This document shows, piece after piece, positions 15,145 through 24,750 of a stretch of DNA of 29,099 bases. Positions within the stretch are counted from its first letter, which is position 1; the number at the start of each line of letters is the position of its first letter. Source of the stretch: an uncultured Prevotella sp. (GTDB taxonomy: Bacteria; Bacteroidota; Bacteroidia; Bacteroidales; Bacteroidaceae). Under the pieces are notes generated by a model. The model did not search any database. It was given only the letters and a program-made list of their open reading frames with translations, and was not told where the DNA came from. Both the position numbers and the translations under genes were made by a program. The stretch spans positions 1 through 29,099 of the forward strand of contig URCI01000036.1 in NCBI GenBank assembly GCA_900546345.1. The letters run 5' to 3'.

Positions 15145-15510
15145 ATATGCCTCCCACTCCATCCATCCGCCACGCAGGTTAATGACATGGTATCCGTCTT
15201 GAGCGAGAATAGCGGCAGCCTTCAGACTTCGTTTGCCTGAGCGGCAGTAGACAGCGATAGTCTTTTCCTTGTGTAATGTAGACGTGGCAGTCTCTTCAAA
15301 GTCTGCCTTTAGTACATCGATGTTCCTAGCACCGTCGATATGGCCGGCATTGTATTCATCGGCTGTCCGCACGTCCACAAGGATAACAGAATCGGACTGT
15401 ATGACTTGTGCAAACGCTGCCGCAGACACGGTTTTGATGGAGTCGGACTGTGCATGTGAGCAAGATGCGAAGCCCAACATACCAAACAAAATAGTAAGAA
15501 TCTTTTTCAT
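15130..15510 (-). CDS. Rhodanese-like lipoprotein (126 aa)
   Basis: Single rhodanese domain with the active-site loop CRSGKRS (Cys89), the upstream LVDVRTADEY motif and the C-terminal LRGGWMEW. The N-terminus is a signal sequence with a lipobox-like GFASC (Cys17), so it is probably an exported, lipid-anchored sulfurtransferase or sulfur-carrier protein. Its substrate is unknown. It follows the acyl-ligase gene on the same strand with a gap of about 56 bases and no clear promoter, so it could be the tail of the pigment operon. The function does not obviously belong to that pathway. Confidence 0.9.
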   Translation of the reverse strand: MKKILTILFGMLGFASCSHAQSDSIKTVSAAAFAQVIQSDSVILVDVRTADEYNAGHIDGARNIDVLKADFEETATSTLHKEKTIAVYCRSGKRSLKAAAILAQDGYHVINLRGGWMEWEAYKSGK

Positions 15511-15566
15511 GTGATGAATTAATAATAAGGTGTAAATTTATCAATAACGTAATCGCCTATTCATGA

Positions 15567-16898
15567 CTACATATACTTTTTCCGATCGAGCTTGCCATTA
15601 AACGTACGGGCAATGTGATCCGTCTTTTCATAGAGATTGGGCACCTGCCAACGTTCAAGCCGCTGGACCAGAAACCGTGCGATCTCTTTTTTGGACAACG
15701 GCTGGTCAGAGACATAGTAAAGTTTCAGTGTGAGGCCAAAGACCGGTGAATCGACTTTCGTACAGATGCAGTCTTTCATACCTTTCATGGCCATAGCAGC
15801 ATTCTCCACATCGGTAGGTGCTATCTTATACCCCCCGATGTTGATGGTGTCGCCCAAGCGACCGGTGAGATGCAGATTACCCTCTGTGTCGAGCTCTCCT
15901 AAGTCCGATGTCCACAAGGTATCGTCGTGCAGCACCTGCGCAGTAGCCTCCGGATCACCAATGTATCCACTCATAAGTGTAGCGCCTTGGCAGGCCACTG
16001 TACCTTCCTGCGTAATGAACACATGCGAATGTTTCATCGACGGTCCAAGACAGCCGGCAATACACGGATGATGCTGGTAGTCGTAAGTACAGATGATGCC
16101 TGTTTCTGTGGAAGCATAGGTGTTGTAGAGGCGCGTATGAGGGAGTATCATTCGCAACAAATCAAGATCACCTTGAGGCATTGGTGCGGCCCCCGTCTCT
16201 ATAAAATCGATTTTGTCGGCCAACGAAGCCATTTCTTTTCTTCCCCACTGCAACAACAGCCGTATGCTTGCAGGCACGAGAAAAGTGGCCATGCACTTAC
16301 TGGGATAGTCAAAGGCACGGAAGAAAGCCTCCTGATCGCGTAGTCCGTCAAGAAGGACCAGTGTTCCGCCCTCATGAAAGACAGGCCACATCTTGGAAAG
16401 GCTACCGATATGCTGGAGCGGACCACAGATGACGAAGACCGTATCTGGCGAATATCCTTGGGCAGCGATGAGGTTCTCGGCATCGGCCAACAAAGCCCGG
16501 TGGGAGATCATTACTCCTTTTTGTGTGCCTGTGGTGCCTGTGGTGAAAAGAATATCGGCGAGAGGCTCCATGCCGTCTTCCATAGGCAATGTCTTATCGA
16601 CCGTTTGGTGGATCTGTGCCAACATATCTGCAGACAGGTCTGAGGCTACTGGCACGGCCACCGCACCTGCTGCATGGATGGACAGATAATCGATAACAAA
16701 ATCGATATCCTGTGTGTTGGACAACACATAACCACGTCCAGGCACATACCCCCGCGCACGTTCCGACACCCGTTGCCACAATGCATGATAGCTGATCACC
16801 TTATCGTCTTTGATGATGGCGGGATGATCAGGCCGCTCACAGGCATGGATGCATATGAAGTCTTCGATAGTTTTCATGGCCAGCGACATCAGTTTCAC
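15567..16898 (-). CDS. AMP-forming acyl/aryl-CoA ligase-like enzyme of the polyene cluster (443 aa)
   Basis: ANL-superfamily enzyme that activates a carboxylic acid as an adenylate, then transfers it to CoA or an acyl carrier protein. Motifs in order: the Ser/Thr/Gly loop FTTGTTGTQKG near 118-128, YNTYASTETG, the SDLGELD...LTGRLGD region and a final GKLDRKKYM bearing the catalytic Lys. It is shorter than most ligases (443 versus 500-600 aa), as in aryl-polyene clusters (ApeH type). It probably loads the aryl or acyl starter onto the adjacent ACP. The frame can start with GTG at 16898, overlapping the ACP stop (GTGA), or with ATG four or eight codons in; MKTIEDF is the most family-like N-terminus. 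Confidence 0.9.
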   Translation of the reverse strand: MKLMSLAMKTIEDFICIHACERPDHPAIIKDDKVISYHALWQRVSERARGYVPGRGYVLSNTQDIDFVIDYLSIHAAGAVAVPVASDLSADMLAQIHQTVDKTLPMEDGMEPLADILFTTGTTGTQKGVMISHRALLADAENLIAAQGYSPDTVFVICGPLQHIGSLSKMWPVFHEGGTLVLLDGLRDQEAFFRAFDYPSKCMATFLVPASIRLLLQWGRKEMASLADKIDFIETGAAPMPQGDLDLLRMILPHTRLYNTYASTETGIICTYDYQHHPCIAGCLGPSMKHSHVFITQEGTVACQGATLMSGYIGDPEATAQVLHDDTLWTSDLGELDTEGNLHLTGRLGDTINIGGYKIAPTDVENAAMAMKGMKDCICTKVDSPVFGLTLKLYYVSDQPLSKKEIARFLVQRLERWQVPNLYEKTDHIARTFNGKLDRKKYM

Positions 16899-17119
16899 AG
16901 TTTACTCTTCACGAGTTCCACGAGCGCGTCGAGGTTTTTAAAGTTCCGAGGGGTGACATCTTTTGCTTCCAAGTCAATGCCATATTCCTTGGAGAGGGTC
17001 ATGAGGATCGCAGTGATCCCCAAGCTATCGAGTTCAGTGAAGAGAAAGTCGCTCTCCAGATCGACGAGCGGCAAAAGGTCTTCGAGCAGGTCTTTGATGT
17101 GTTCTTTTGTTATTTCCAT
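16895..17119 (-). CDS. Acyl carrier protein (74 aa)
   Basis: A small acidic four-helix carrier with the phosphopantetheine attachment motif DSLG; the modified residue is Ser32. It holds the growing polyene or acyl chain as a thioester for the synthase, dehydratase and ligase encoded in this cluster. The start at 17119 (MEITKEH) is chosen because the longer in-frame version adds a His/Lys/Gln-rich leader with no ACP character. It overlaps the ligase start by 4 bases and lies about 60 bases after the MMPL gene. It is the only ACP in the window; related clusters usually carry two, so another may lie to the right. Confidence 0.92.
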   Translation of the reverse strand: MEITKEHIKDLLEDLLPLVDLESDFLFTELDSLGITAILMTLSKEYGIDLEAKDVTPRNFKNLDALVELVKSKL

Positions 17120-17180
17120 TGTCTTTATCTGTTGATTATTTTTTATCTTGTGCGTATGCGTTCTTCTCACAATGCAGTGT

Positions 17181-19733
17181 TTATTTCAGTTCATATCGTC
17201 TACGGTCTTTCTCTGCCTGTATTCTTTCCTCCGCTGTCTGAGGCTCCCGGCGCCAACTGCCTGTAAAGAGGTTGCGAAGAGTGATCGGCTGTGTGCGTTT
17301 ATTGCCATCCTTACGGTATACCAGCCATCTGAAGATCAAGGGTGGAAAGAGATAGGCCATCATGATCACGGAGAACATACCCACGATGGTGACGACGGCC
17401 AATGACCGCAAGGCCGGGTGACGTGCAAGAATGAGCGTACCGATACCTATAAACATGATCAGCGCCGAGAGCATGATGCTGTTCTTATACGAGGCCAGCA
17501 TCTTCTTTCCGTAAGTATATTCATATTGGCATCCCTCGGTCATGAAGATGGTATAGTCATCGCCCTGACCGAAGATGAAGGTGGCGAGGATCACATTCAC
17601 GATATTGAAATCGATGCCTGTCAGTCCCATGATGCCCAGGATCCAGATCCAACTGACAGCCATCGGCAGGAAGGAGAGTGCTGCTAACTCAAAACTGCCC
17701 ATCGAGAACCAAAGGAAGAAGAAGACGATAGCTGAGCAGGCATAACCGATATAATTGAAATCATTGCTCAGATGATTGGCCACAGCACTGTTGATATTTT
17801 GTATGTCAAAGGCAAAAACATGGGGGCATGCCTTCGTCACAGCAGCAACGGTCTTCGCCACATCCTGTTTCTTCACGACAAGCCGGTCGACGATCTGCCG
17901 CTGCCCTGTCTCTTTATTCTCTGTGACATAGGCAGAGAGCACGGAAGAGGTAAGCGGTGAGAAAGCATCAAACGACAGCACCGGATAGATGTCATTAAGG
18001 ATAAGATGGAAGTCATTGAATGCATCAGAAGCAAAGCCTGCCTTCGTCACAGCCGCTTCGAAGTTTTGAGAACCGCCTCGATCGTTAAGACGAGCCCATC
18101 GGTTGACAAACCGGTACCATTGTTCAAGTCTTTGTTTTTGTTCTTGCTCTGATACAAGGAAGGGGGCACCTGTTTGTACCGGTCCCAACCATTTGCTGAG
18201 AAAACGCTCATGGTTGCACAAAGCCTCCTCCCACGTTTTTCCCGATGCGACAACATAAATATCACGACTGTCTTTAGGTTGTGAGACCAGTTGGGCAAAG
18301 TATGCCATATCGGCTTTCTGCTCCTGGGTCATATAATTAATATGTGTCAGGTTCGTATCAAAGCCTGTGCGAAAGGAGAAGCAAGCAAAGAATGCCGTCA
18401 ACACGACGACGGTTACCACGATCCATCGTTTGTTCTCCATGGAGAAATTGCCCAAGCGTTGCAAAGCGTGAGGCTCTCTCCCATGTTTCACTGTAGCGAC
18501 CTGAGGCAGGAAGATCAGTACAAAACCGATGGTGCCCACCAAAAGGAAAGAGGCAAAAAGACCGAGATCGCGCAAGGCAATACTTTGCAGAGGCACCAAA
18601 GCAAGGAAGGCACCCACCGTGGTGATATTGCCAACGAGCAGTGGCATGACGATCTCCCGCAACGCTTGTCGCATGTCAGGCGTATGATTGAGGTGAGCAA
18701 TGACATGCAGCGGATAGTTGACCGCGATGCCGATGATGACCGATGAGATGCCGATGACAATGATCGACACGTCGCGATGGACCAGTGAAAGGCAAGCCAT
18801 GGCAAACAGCCATCCCCAGGCAATAGAGAAGGCGATGAGCACCAGGTTTTTCCAGCTACGAAATGACAATGCCAACAGTGTCAGGATGAGCACCACAGCG
18901 ATAGAGACAGCCAGCAAGCTGTCTGTTCTGATCTGTCTGGCATTGCCTACAGCAATGACAGGTCCGCCAGTGAGATGGATATCAAGGTTGGGATGCTGTG
19001 CCTTGGTCTTGTCAGCGCAGTGCTGCAACAGATCCACCAGCTGTCCGTTGTTCTGAGTCTCACTGTTGCCAAAGGGCGAGGAGACCATCACAATGGCCCG
19101 TTTCATGTCGGGCGAGAAGATATAGCCCCCATAGAGCTCATATCTCATCTTTTCGCTTTGCTGTTGCAGACGGGCCACGACAGGAGTAAAGAGGTTGAGG
19201 GGATCGCGCGAGAGATTTTGTTCGAGCATGCCCCCCGACGGGAAGAGAAGCATCTGCTTGTCGCGTTCCAGTTGTCGCTGTATGTAGTCGGGTTGACTGA
19301 GTAGTGAGTCGATTCGGCGATAGTCTGTTTCTGTGAGGAAGTAAGGAATATGATCATAGACAAAACGGCTCACGCGCGCCATCTCGTCGAGGTCGACAGT
19401 CGCTGTAAGTTGCTGGACCATATGGGTGGTGTCGTCCTTGCGGACGGCGCTGACAAAGTCTTCAATGCCCTGCACGATAGCGTCGGCATCGGTCTTGTTG
19501 GTGTCTGTGCACTGCACGATGGCAAAGATGCGGTTGCCACCGGATATGTTCTGATAAACCCCGACAGCCTCCCGATGATGGCTGTCAAGAGGCAGGAAAG
19601 CTGTGATGTCTTCCTGGAAGCGCATGCGACAAACGAGGGCAACAAGAACAGCCGTCAGTGCTATAAAGAGTCCGGCCGCCAAACGTCTGTGCGTCCGAAA
19701 ATAATCATAGATGCGAAGAATCTGTTCTGTCAT
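17181..19733 (-). CDS. MMPL/RND-family lipid exporter (850 aa)
   Basis: Inner-membrane exporter of the MMPL type, expected to move the finished polyene lipid out of the inner membrane. The layout has twofold symmetry: TM1 near 17-36, a periplasmic loop to about 270, five TM helices at 272-410, then TM7 at about 435-453, a second periplasmic loop, and a final bundle from about 655 to 810. The intramembrane GQGDDY motif in the second bundle contains the acidic residues typical of proton-coupled transport. It follows the acyltransferase gene with a 29-base overlap. Equivalent exporters occur in aryl-polyene clusters of Gram-negative bacteria. Confidence 0.92.
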   Translation of the reverse strand: MTEQILRIYDYFRTHRRLAAGLFIALTAVLVALVCRMRFQEDITAFLPLDSHHREAVGVYQNISGGNRIFAIVQCTDTNKTDADAIVQGIEDFVSAVRKDDTTHMVQQLTATVDLDEMARVSRFVYDHIPYFLTETDYRRIDSLLSQPDYIQRQLERDKQMLLFPSGGMLEQNLSRDPLNLFTPVVARLQQQSEKMRYELYGGYIFSPDMKRAIVMVSSPFGNSETQNNGQLVDLLQHCADKTKAQHPNLDIHLTGGPVIAVGNARQIRTDSLLAVSIAVVLILTLLALSFRSWKNLVLIAFSIAWGWLFAMACLSLVHRDVSIIVIGISSVIIGIAVNYPLHVIAHLNHTPDMRQALREIVMPLLVGNITTVGAFLALVPLQSIALRDLGLFASFLLVGTIGFVLIFLPQVATVKHGREPHALQRLGNFSMENKRWIVVTVVVLTAFFACFSFRTGFDTNLTHINYMTQEQKADMAYFAQLVSQPKDSRDIYVVASGKTWEEALCNHERFLSKWLGPVQTGAPFLVSEQEQKQRLEQWYRFVNRWARLNDRGGSQNFEAAVTKAGFASDAFNDFHLILNDIYPVLSFDAFSPLTSSVLSAYVTENKETGQRQIVDRLVVKKQDVAKTVAAVTKACPHVFAFDIQNINSAVANHLSNDFNYIGYACSAIVFFFLWFSMGSFELAALSFLPMAVSWIWILGIMGLTGIDFNIVNVILATFIFGQGDDYTIFMTEGCQYEYTYGKKMLASYKNSIMLSALIMFIGIGTLILARHPALRSLAVVTIVGMFSVIMMAYLFPPLIFRWLVYRKDGNKRTQPITLRNLFTGSWRREPQTAEERIQAEKDRRRYELK

Positions 19734-20907
19734 TCTGCTTATCTTTGTTTACAATGGGATTGGAGTAGATACCTAAGAAGATGTCTGTCAGTTGTTCTAC
19801 ATCACACGTGTCATAGCGGGTCAGACCACTCAGCCGGCCGACAAACAGATCCTTTTCTTCCTGTGTGTATCTGTCGCAGAAGCGCGAGGATCCATAGCGC
19901 AGGTCATAAGCGATGTAGTTGTTTGGGAATAGCCGGTAAGCCGAGACGATACGCTGGTCAATGAGGTGGGCCACAGCCCGATGGTAGTCATGGTTGGTCA
20001 TTTCATGATATGCTCGCAGTTCAGCCTCTGTGATGGGTTCACAGATCTCGAAATGAACACGTCCTTTGTGCTGCGTGATCCCAGTGAGTATGCTGTTGAG
20101 ATCTTCACCGGGCTTTTTGGTGTATTTAGTGAATTGGCTCTCATAGAGTTCAAGCGTCTTCAGCACGTCGCACGGCTCCCACTCGTAGCTTACGGCGACA
20201 GGTACGACATGCAGGTCGGCGATGGCCCTGATCTTGTCCATCGGCTCACTCATGCAGAACATCTTAATGATTCCCTGGTCGGTCAGATCCATTCCGTTTT
20301 TCGTGCGCCCATTGCGTTGTGCGATCCACACGCTCTGTTTCTTCTCCGTGATCGCATGGCGGATGTAGCGAGAGAGATGTCTTGACTTCCCATAGAAATC
20401 ACGGATGTTGCCACCGGGACGGTCCACACGAAACATCTTATTGCTTTTGCCAATGTCCACCACCAGTTGATTGACCATCAGATTGGCTCCAAAAGTGATC
20501 TCTGTCGTGTCGAACCCATTCTTGTCCAACCAATACTCCAGCAGACTGGCATCCAACATGATGTCACGATGATTAGAGACATAGAGATACTGCGCGCTGG
20601 GAGACAGCCTGTCAAGACCGACACAGGAGAACGAAGCGATCGACCGTTGTACGATCTGCTCATTGACCAGACTCATCGTCTCGTGTTGGAAGCTTTTAAT
20701 ATTTGGATAGGAGGCGATTCGCTGTCTTACTTCCTCAAGGGGTTGTCCGGGATAGACATAGGAGGCCAGCAAAGGAAAAGACTCGCTCACGGCAATGCGA
20801 TGCATGGCGGCAGGAATCTCGCTGTCGTAGTAAGGACGTATATCGTCAAACTCTCCGCTCCGTCCGGGGGAGAAGACATTGGTATATGATGTGTGATCCA
20901 TAGGCAT
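19705..20907 (-). CDS. Lysophospholipid-acyltransferase-like enzyme (400 aa)
   Basis: PlsC-like acyltransferase fold. The catalytic His lies in SNHRDIMLDA (His113), a variant of the usual NHxxxxD motif with HRD and an Asp at +6. The second block is QRNGRTKNG, equivalent to FPEGTRS. No clear transmembrane helix is seen, so it is probably peripheral at the inner membrane. The role is inferred as attaching the polyene or a fatty acyl chain to a lipid backbone. It overlaps the downstream MMPL gene by 29 bases and lies 15 bases after the esterase gene, so it is tightly coupled. The first codons (MPMDHTS) offer a second ATG two codons in. Confidence 0.85.
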   Translation of the reverse strand: MPMDHTSYTNVFSPGRSGEFDDIRPYYDSEIPAAMHRIAVSESFPLLASYVYPGQPLEEVRQRIASYPNIKSFQHETMSLVNEQIVQRSIASFSCVGLDRLSPSAQYLYVSNHRDIMLDASLLEYWLDKNGFDTTEITFGANLMVNQLVVDIGKSNKMFRVDRPGGNIRDFYGKSRHLSRYIRHAITEKKQSVWIAQRNGRTKNGMDLTDQGIIKMFCMSEPMDKIRAIADLHVVPVAVSYEWEPCDVLKTLELYESQFTKYTKKPGEDLNSILTGITQHKGRVHFEICEPITEAELRAYHEMTNHDYHRAVAHLIDQRIVSAYRLFPNNYIAYDLRYGSSRFCDRYTQEEKDLFVGRLSGLTRYDTCDVEQLTDIFLGIYSNPIVNKDKQNDRTDSSHL

Positions 20908-20922
20908 GATGTGTGTGATTGT

Positions 20923-21756
20923 TTATAAGTTGAGTGATCTTAACCAAGTCAGGAAATGCCGACGCCATGTACGACACTCAGCCGAGCCCTTACGGCAGTT
21001 GGCACCAAAGCCATGTCCGCCGGTGGCATATCTGAGATAGACATGAGGAACCTTGCGGGCGGTGAGAGCCGAATCGAGAACTACAGAGTTGTGGAAATCC
21101 ACGATAGGATCATCCTCGCAGTTGACGAGGAAGACAGGAGGGCAACCATCGGGAATATGCTTTTCCAGCGAGAGGCTGTCACGTAACTGCCGGTTACCCG
21201 TTCTGCTATCACCGAGCAGCCCGCGCCGTGAACGCTTGTGCACCCACGGCTCAACCATTGTCACCACCGGGTAAACGGGTACAATGAATGCCGGCCACTC
21301 TTCACGAGGAAACAGCTCCACCGATGACATGACGAGATGTCCGCCGGCGGAAAAGCCCATTACCCCAATCTTTTCCGGAGAGACTCGGTATTCTGTGGCA
21401 TGCGCCCGCACATATCGCAGCGCCTCCCTCAGATCATTTTGCGGATCGGGATAGCGGTTACCACGAAAGATCAGGCGGAAGTGAGTAATGAAAGCGGGTA
21501 CATAAGCCGTACGATAACGAAGCACAAAGGCACAGATGCCTTGTCGTTGCAGCCAGTGCCCCACGCTATCCCCCTCTGAGACCATGTCGTGCCAGAAATA
21601 ACTGCCACCCGGACAGACGATGACCGCCGTTGCGTCAGGACCCGACGCTGGGTAGGCAGTCAGCTCCACCCGTCCCTTGCCTATACGCAGGGTTTGTGCC
21701 GATGCAATGAAAACGGTCAGCACAGTCACCAATAGAGTCGTCAATCTTTGCCGCAT
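20923..21756 (-). CDS. Secreted alpha/beta hydrolase / esterase (277 aa)
   Basis: A signal peptide of about 21 residues (LLVTVLTVFIASAQ) targets it across the inner membrane. Esterase motifs: the oxyanion region CPGGSY at 48-53, nucleophile Ser136 in GFSAGG, the acid in CEDDP near 213-217 and His248 in GGHGFG. The closest general resemblance is to acetyl-xylan-esterase-like BD-FAE enzymes. In a pigment cluster it might deacylate or remodel the exported lipid, or act as an unusual thioesterase substitute; the export signal makes the latter unlikely. It overlaps the preceding flavoprotein gene by 16 bases, so it is an integral member of the operon. Confidence 0.87.
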   Translation of the reverse strand: MRQRLTTLLVTVLTVFIASAQTLRIGKGRVELTAYPASGPDATAVIVCPGGSYFWHDMVSEGDSVGHWLQRQGICAFVLRYRTAYVPAFITHFRLIFRGNRYPDPQNDLREALRYVRAHATEYRVSPEKIGVMGFSAGGHLVMSSVELFPREEWPAFIVPVYPVVTMVEPWVHKRSRRGLLGDSRTGNRQLRDSLSLEKHIPDGCPPVFLVNCEDDPIVDFHNSVVLDSALTARKVPHVYLRYATGGHGFGANCRKGSAECRTWRRHFLTWLRSLNL

Positions 21757-23258
21757 GCGTTGATATGATTGATCACCACGTTTCTGCCTAGTATGGCCTC
21801 ACTGGTGTTGATGGCAGTGAGCGGCACACCGCAGAAGCCGTGAAGGTTGATATTCTGTCCGGTAAGCAAGAGGTTACTCACCTTTGTCACCACTGGGATA
21901 TTGGTCAGTGCAAGATTGTGGCAGTCTTTGCTGTACCCACTCAGCGTACCGTCCTTGCTTCCATAATAGTCGCGAATGGTCAGCGGACTGGCCGTATTCA
22001 TCGCTTCTATCTTCTCTGAAAAGCCAGGATAGACCATCTCCACCAAATCGAGCACCCGCCTTGCACATGTTTTCTTCCATTGTTCATAGACTTGTCCCCG
22101 TTTTCCCGTTACGGTGTCTTCCCAAGCCTTCACTTTGTCAAAGGTCATCGGCACGGTGAGCAACACGGTGGAAGCCCACGGCCCTTGGTTATCGACAGGC
22201 GGTGTCATCATGAGCAGCCCCAATGGCCAGGTCTTGGACGGGTCGGCGAAGTTCCATATATCGTCATACCTCGTCATCAGATATATGGAGTGATTGATAT
22301 AGGGGAATGACGCGGGCTTGAGTTTCAGATAGACCGAGAAAGCCGAATAGGTATTGGGAATCTCCTCCAGGCGGGTGCGATAAGCTTTGGTGAAGCCTTG
22401 TCCGTCCATCAGTCTGATGAGCGTGCAAGGATGCACATCGGAGATATAGTAGTCAGCGGTGTAGACTTCTCCATGCTCGGTAGTGACCGACTCCACTTTT
22501 CTTTCCTTGATGGTGATATGACGGACGCTGTCATGGGTGAGCACACGGCCACCATGACTGGTGATGACATTTGTGAGCACATCGGCAAAACGGCTGCTGC
22601 CACCTACAAACCGACTGGCGCCATGAATGTACAACGCTGATATGATGGCATGGATATAAGCCGGCGTGACGCCGCCCTGTCCGCCGTAGAGCGGATTCAT
22701 ATAAGCCAGCACACTCCGCAGCCGCCTGTTGCTGACATGCCGGGCAATGAAATCTGTGGCAGAGAGCATTGAGTCTTCGGGCATCGCAGCGATATAGTCT
22801 TCAGAAGGCCTTAGGTTAAAAAGGGCAATGTCATGGGTGATACGCATGATGTCACGGACATAATGCTCCAACTCGGCCCTGCTATCAGGAAAATCACGGG
22901 CGAGAGCGTTTATGAACCCTTGCTCGCCCTGAGCAATCCGGTAGCAATGATGATCTTCCAGGAAATAAAGTTCATCGGTGCAGTCCGGGTCGACATTCTT
23001 CAACCTCATCTCGTCGAGGATACCAAGATACTGACATATCCGCCGGATATTACCGCCGGGTTGCATACCGCCAATGACATGCATGCCCGTATCAAACGTG
23101 CAGCCGAAGCGATGGAAGCTCTGCAAGCCTCCACCGACCGTCGTGTTCTTCTCCAAAACGGTTACATTCAGCCCCTCATGAGCCAGGATCGCACCGGTGA
23201 AGAGACCGCCAAGGCCGCCGCCGATAATGACTGCTGTAGGATTGTTGTGTTCACTCAT
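21741..23258 (-). CDS. Phytoene-desaturase-like FAD oxidoreductase, copy 2 (505 aa)
   Basis: CrtI/retinol-saturase-like flavoprotein. The N-terminal dinucleotide fold is GGGLGGL (residues 13-19) with the acidic Glu near 36 (TVLEKN). A second FAD contact at the C-terminus reads LLLTGQNINLHGFCGVP. Enzymes of this group dehydrogenate, saturate or isomerise conjugated polyenes. Here it probably adjusts the double bonds of the polyene chain, as proposed for similar genes in flexirubin/dialkylresorcinol clusters. It is related to the next gene upstream over its whole length, which suggests a tandem duplication. The two genes overlap by 8 bases. Confidence 0.9.
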   Translation of the reverse strand: MSEHNNPTAVIIGGGLGGLFTGAILAHEGLNVTVLEKNTTVGGGLQSFHRFGCTFDTGMHVIGGMQPGGNIRRICQYLGILDEMRLKNVDPDCTDELYFLEDHHCYRIAQGEQGFINALARDFPDSRAELEHYVRDIMRITHDIALFNLRPSEDYIAAMPEDSMLSATDFIARHVSNRRLRSVLAYMNPLYGGQGGVTPAYIHAIISALYIHGASRFVGGSSRFADVLTNVITSHGGRVLTHDSVRHITIKERKVESVTTEHGEVYTADYYISDVHPCTLIRLMDGQGFTKAYRTRLEEIPNTYSAFSVYLKLKPASFPYINHSIYLMTRYDDIWNFADPSKTWPLGLLMMTPPVDNQGPWASTVLLTVPMTFDKVKAWEDTVTGKRGQVYEQWKKTCARRVLDLVEMVYPGFSEKIEAMNTASPLTIRDYYGSKDGTLSGYSKDCHNLALTNIPVVTKVSNLLLTGQNINLHGFCGVPLTAINTSEAILGRNVVINHINACGKD

Positions 23259-24750
23259 GGTTGCTTTCCTTTATTTCTTCATAGATTTTCTTGGCCGACA
23301 GCAACTCACTGCACGTCACGATGGTGCCCACCATCACGCCCAACATCCCATGGGAATTGATGTTCTGTCCGGTCAGAAGCAGGTTGGGAATCTTGGTCTT
23401 ATGGGAGACCCGGCATGCGGGTCCTAGGTTGACATCCTTTGCAATGCCGTACATCGAACCATCGGCCGTGCCGGTATAGTCGAGATAAGTAAGTGGCGTG
23501 GAAGTATAATAATGCGCAATAGTTCCTCGCAACGCTGGAAAATGATCCGTCAGAGAAGCGATGAGCCGCTCTGCCTTGTGCTGTTTGAAATCTTCATAGT
23601 CTCTACCACGATGTCCGACCCGGGTACCCTTCCACCGCTCCACTTCTTGTATGTCCATATAGGAGAGCAGGATGCCACTCTCCGCATATTGCTGACAAGG
23701 CGATGAGCAGAGATGCATATAGAGAAAGCCTTTGGGCCAACTATTGTCATCGTATTGCTCACATCCCCATGGTGTGGGAGTGTTATAGCCAAAATAGTTG
23801 TAGTTCATATAGGGCACCATGCCCGGTTTGAAATGGAGATACACCGAGAAGCCACCCATCGTCTGTGGCATGACGCTGACCCGATGGCGGTAGGCGGGGC
23901 GGAGGAGATGGCTGTCTGTCAGTTCCAGCGTACGGATGGGGTGAATATCAGAGATGATCATGTCGCCAGGCAGCACTTCCCCGCCATTGATCTCCACGTC
24001 TGTTGCCTTTTGATCATCGCACAAGATGCGAGTCACCTTACTCCGTGTGCGCACCACTCCCCCGTATCTGCGAAGTGTGTTCACCAATGCCAAGGCGATC
24101 CGATCGCTCCCTCCCACAACACGGAAAGCACTGTTCTGATAGAAATCACGGATGAAGGCGTGAGTGGCAAAGGGAGTCTTGCCCTGCTCTGCGGCATAGA
24201 GAGGCAGATCACCTACAAGCACTTGGCGCAATGTCTCATCATCTGTGAGGCCGTCTATCACCTCATCGATTGACTGCAACATATACCGGCTACTGACCGC
24301 ATCATCATGATCGGCATACTTAAGGGAATGGAGCGAGGAGGCATGTGCTATTTGCGAAACCAAATCACAGTATTTCTCCAGTGCCCGGCGTTCCTTGGGA
24401 AAGTAGGCGGCAAGATGCTCGACGAAGTTGTCACGGCCATTGGCAAAGGGATAGCGCTGTCCGTTGAGTCCAATCACATTGTAGCGGTCACGGTCAAGTG
24501 ACGAGAGTTGTATCTTGTCAGCGATCTCGAGATAGCGAAACAACTGTCCGAGCGTCTCGTCCGGGCGGGCTGCTCCTATGAAGTGCATGCCCGTTTCGAA
24601 GCGCACGCCACGCCGCTCAAAGCATTGCAGACATCCGCCTACCTGCTCTCCCTGCTCAAGTACCGTCACGCGGTAGCCATTCTTGGCCAGGACAATGCCC
24701 GTGGTCAGACCGCCCAGTCCACTTCCTATGATGATGACGTGCTTACACAT
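23251..24750 (-). CDS. Phytoene-desaturase-like FAD oxidoreductase, copy 1 (499 aa)
   Basis: Same family and architecture as its downstream neighbour: GSGLGGL (9-15), Glu32 (TVLEQGEQVGG), and a C-terminal LLLTGQNINSHGMLGV. Shared landmarks include HFIGAARP against HVIGGMQP and ISDIHPIRTLEL against ISDVHPCTLIRL. The two are diverged paralogs, so they could form a heterodimer or act on different stages of the polyene. The start overlaps the preceding glycosyltransferase/acyltransferase gene by 8 bases. The substrate is not determinable from sequence. Confidence 0.9.
   Translation of the reverse strand: MCKHVIIIGSGLGGLTTGIVLAKNGYRVTVLEQGEQVGGCLQCFERRGVRFETGMHFIGAARPDETLGQLFRYLEIADKIQLSSLDRDRYNVIGLNGQRYPFANGRDNFVEHLAAYFPKERRALEKYCDLVSQIAHASSLHSLKYADHDDAVSSRYMLQSIDEVIDGLTDDETLRQVLVGDLPLYAAEQGKTPFATHAFIRDFYQNSAFRVVGGSDRIALALVNTLRRYGGVVRTRSKVTRILCDDQKATDVEINGGEVLPGDMIISDIHPIRTLELTDSHLLRPAYRHRVSVMPQTMGGFSVYLHFKPGMVPYMNYNYFGYNTPTPWGCEQYDDNSWPKGFLYMHLCSSPCQQYAESGILLSYMDIQEVERWKGTRVGHRGRDYEDFKQHKAERLIASLTDHFPALRGTIAHYYTSTPLTYLDYTGTADGSMYGIAKDVNLGPACRVSHKTKIPNLLLTGQNINSHGMLGVMVGTIVTCSELLSAKKIYEEIKESNHE

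Noticed and set aside
18291..18746. 151-codon frame antisense to the MMPL exporter, and several similar frames across the pigment cluster
   Set aside because: They mirror well-supported genes and have no domain features or promoters.
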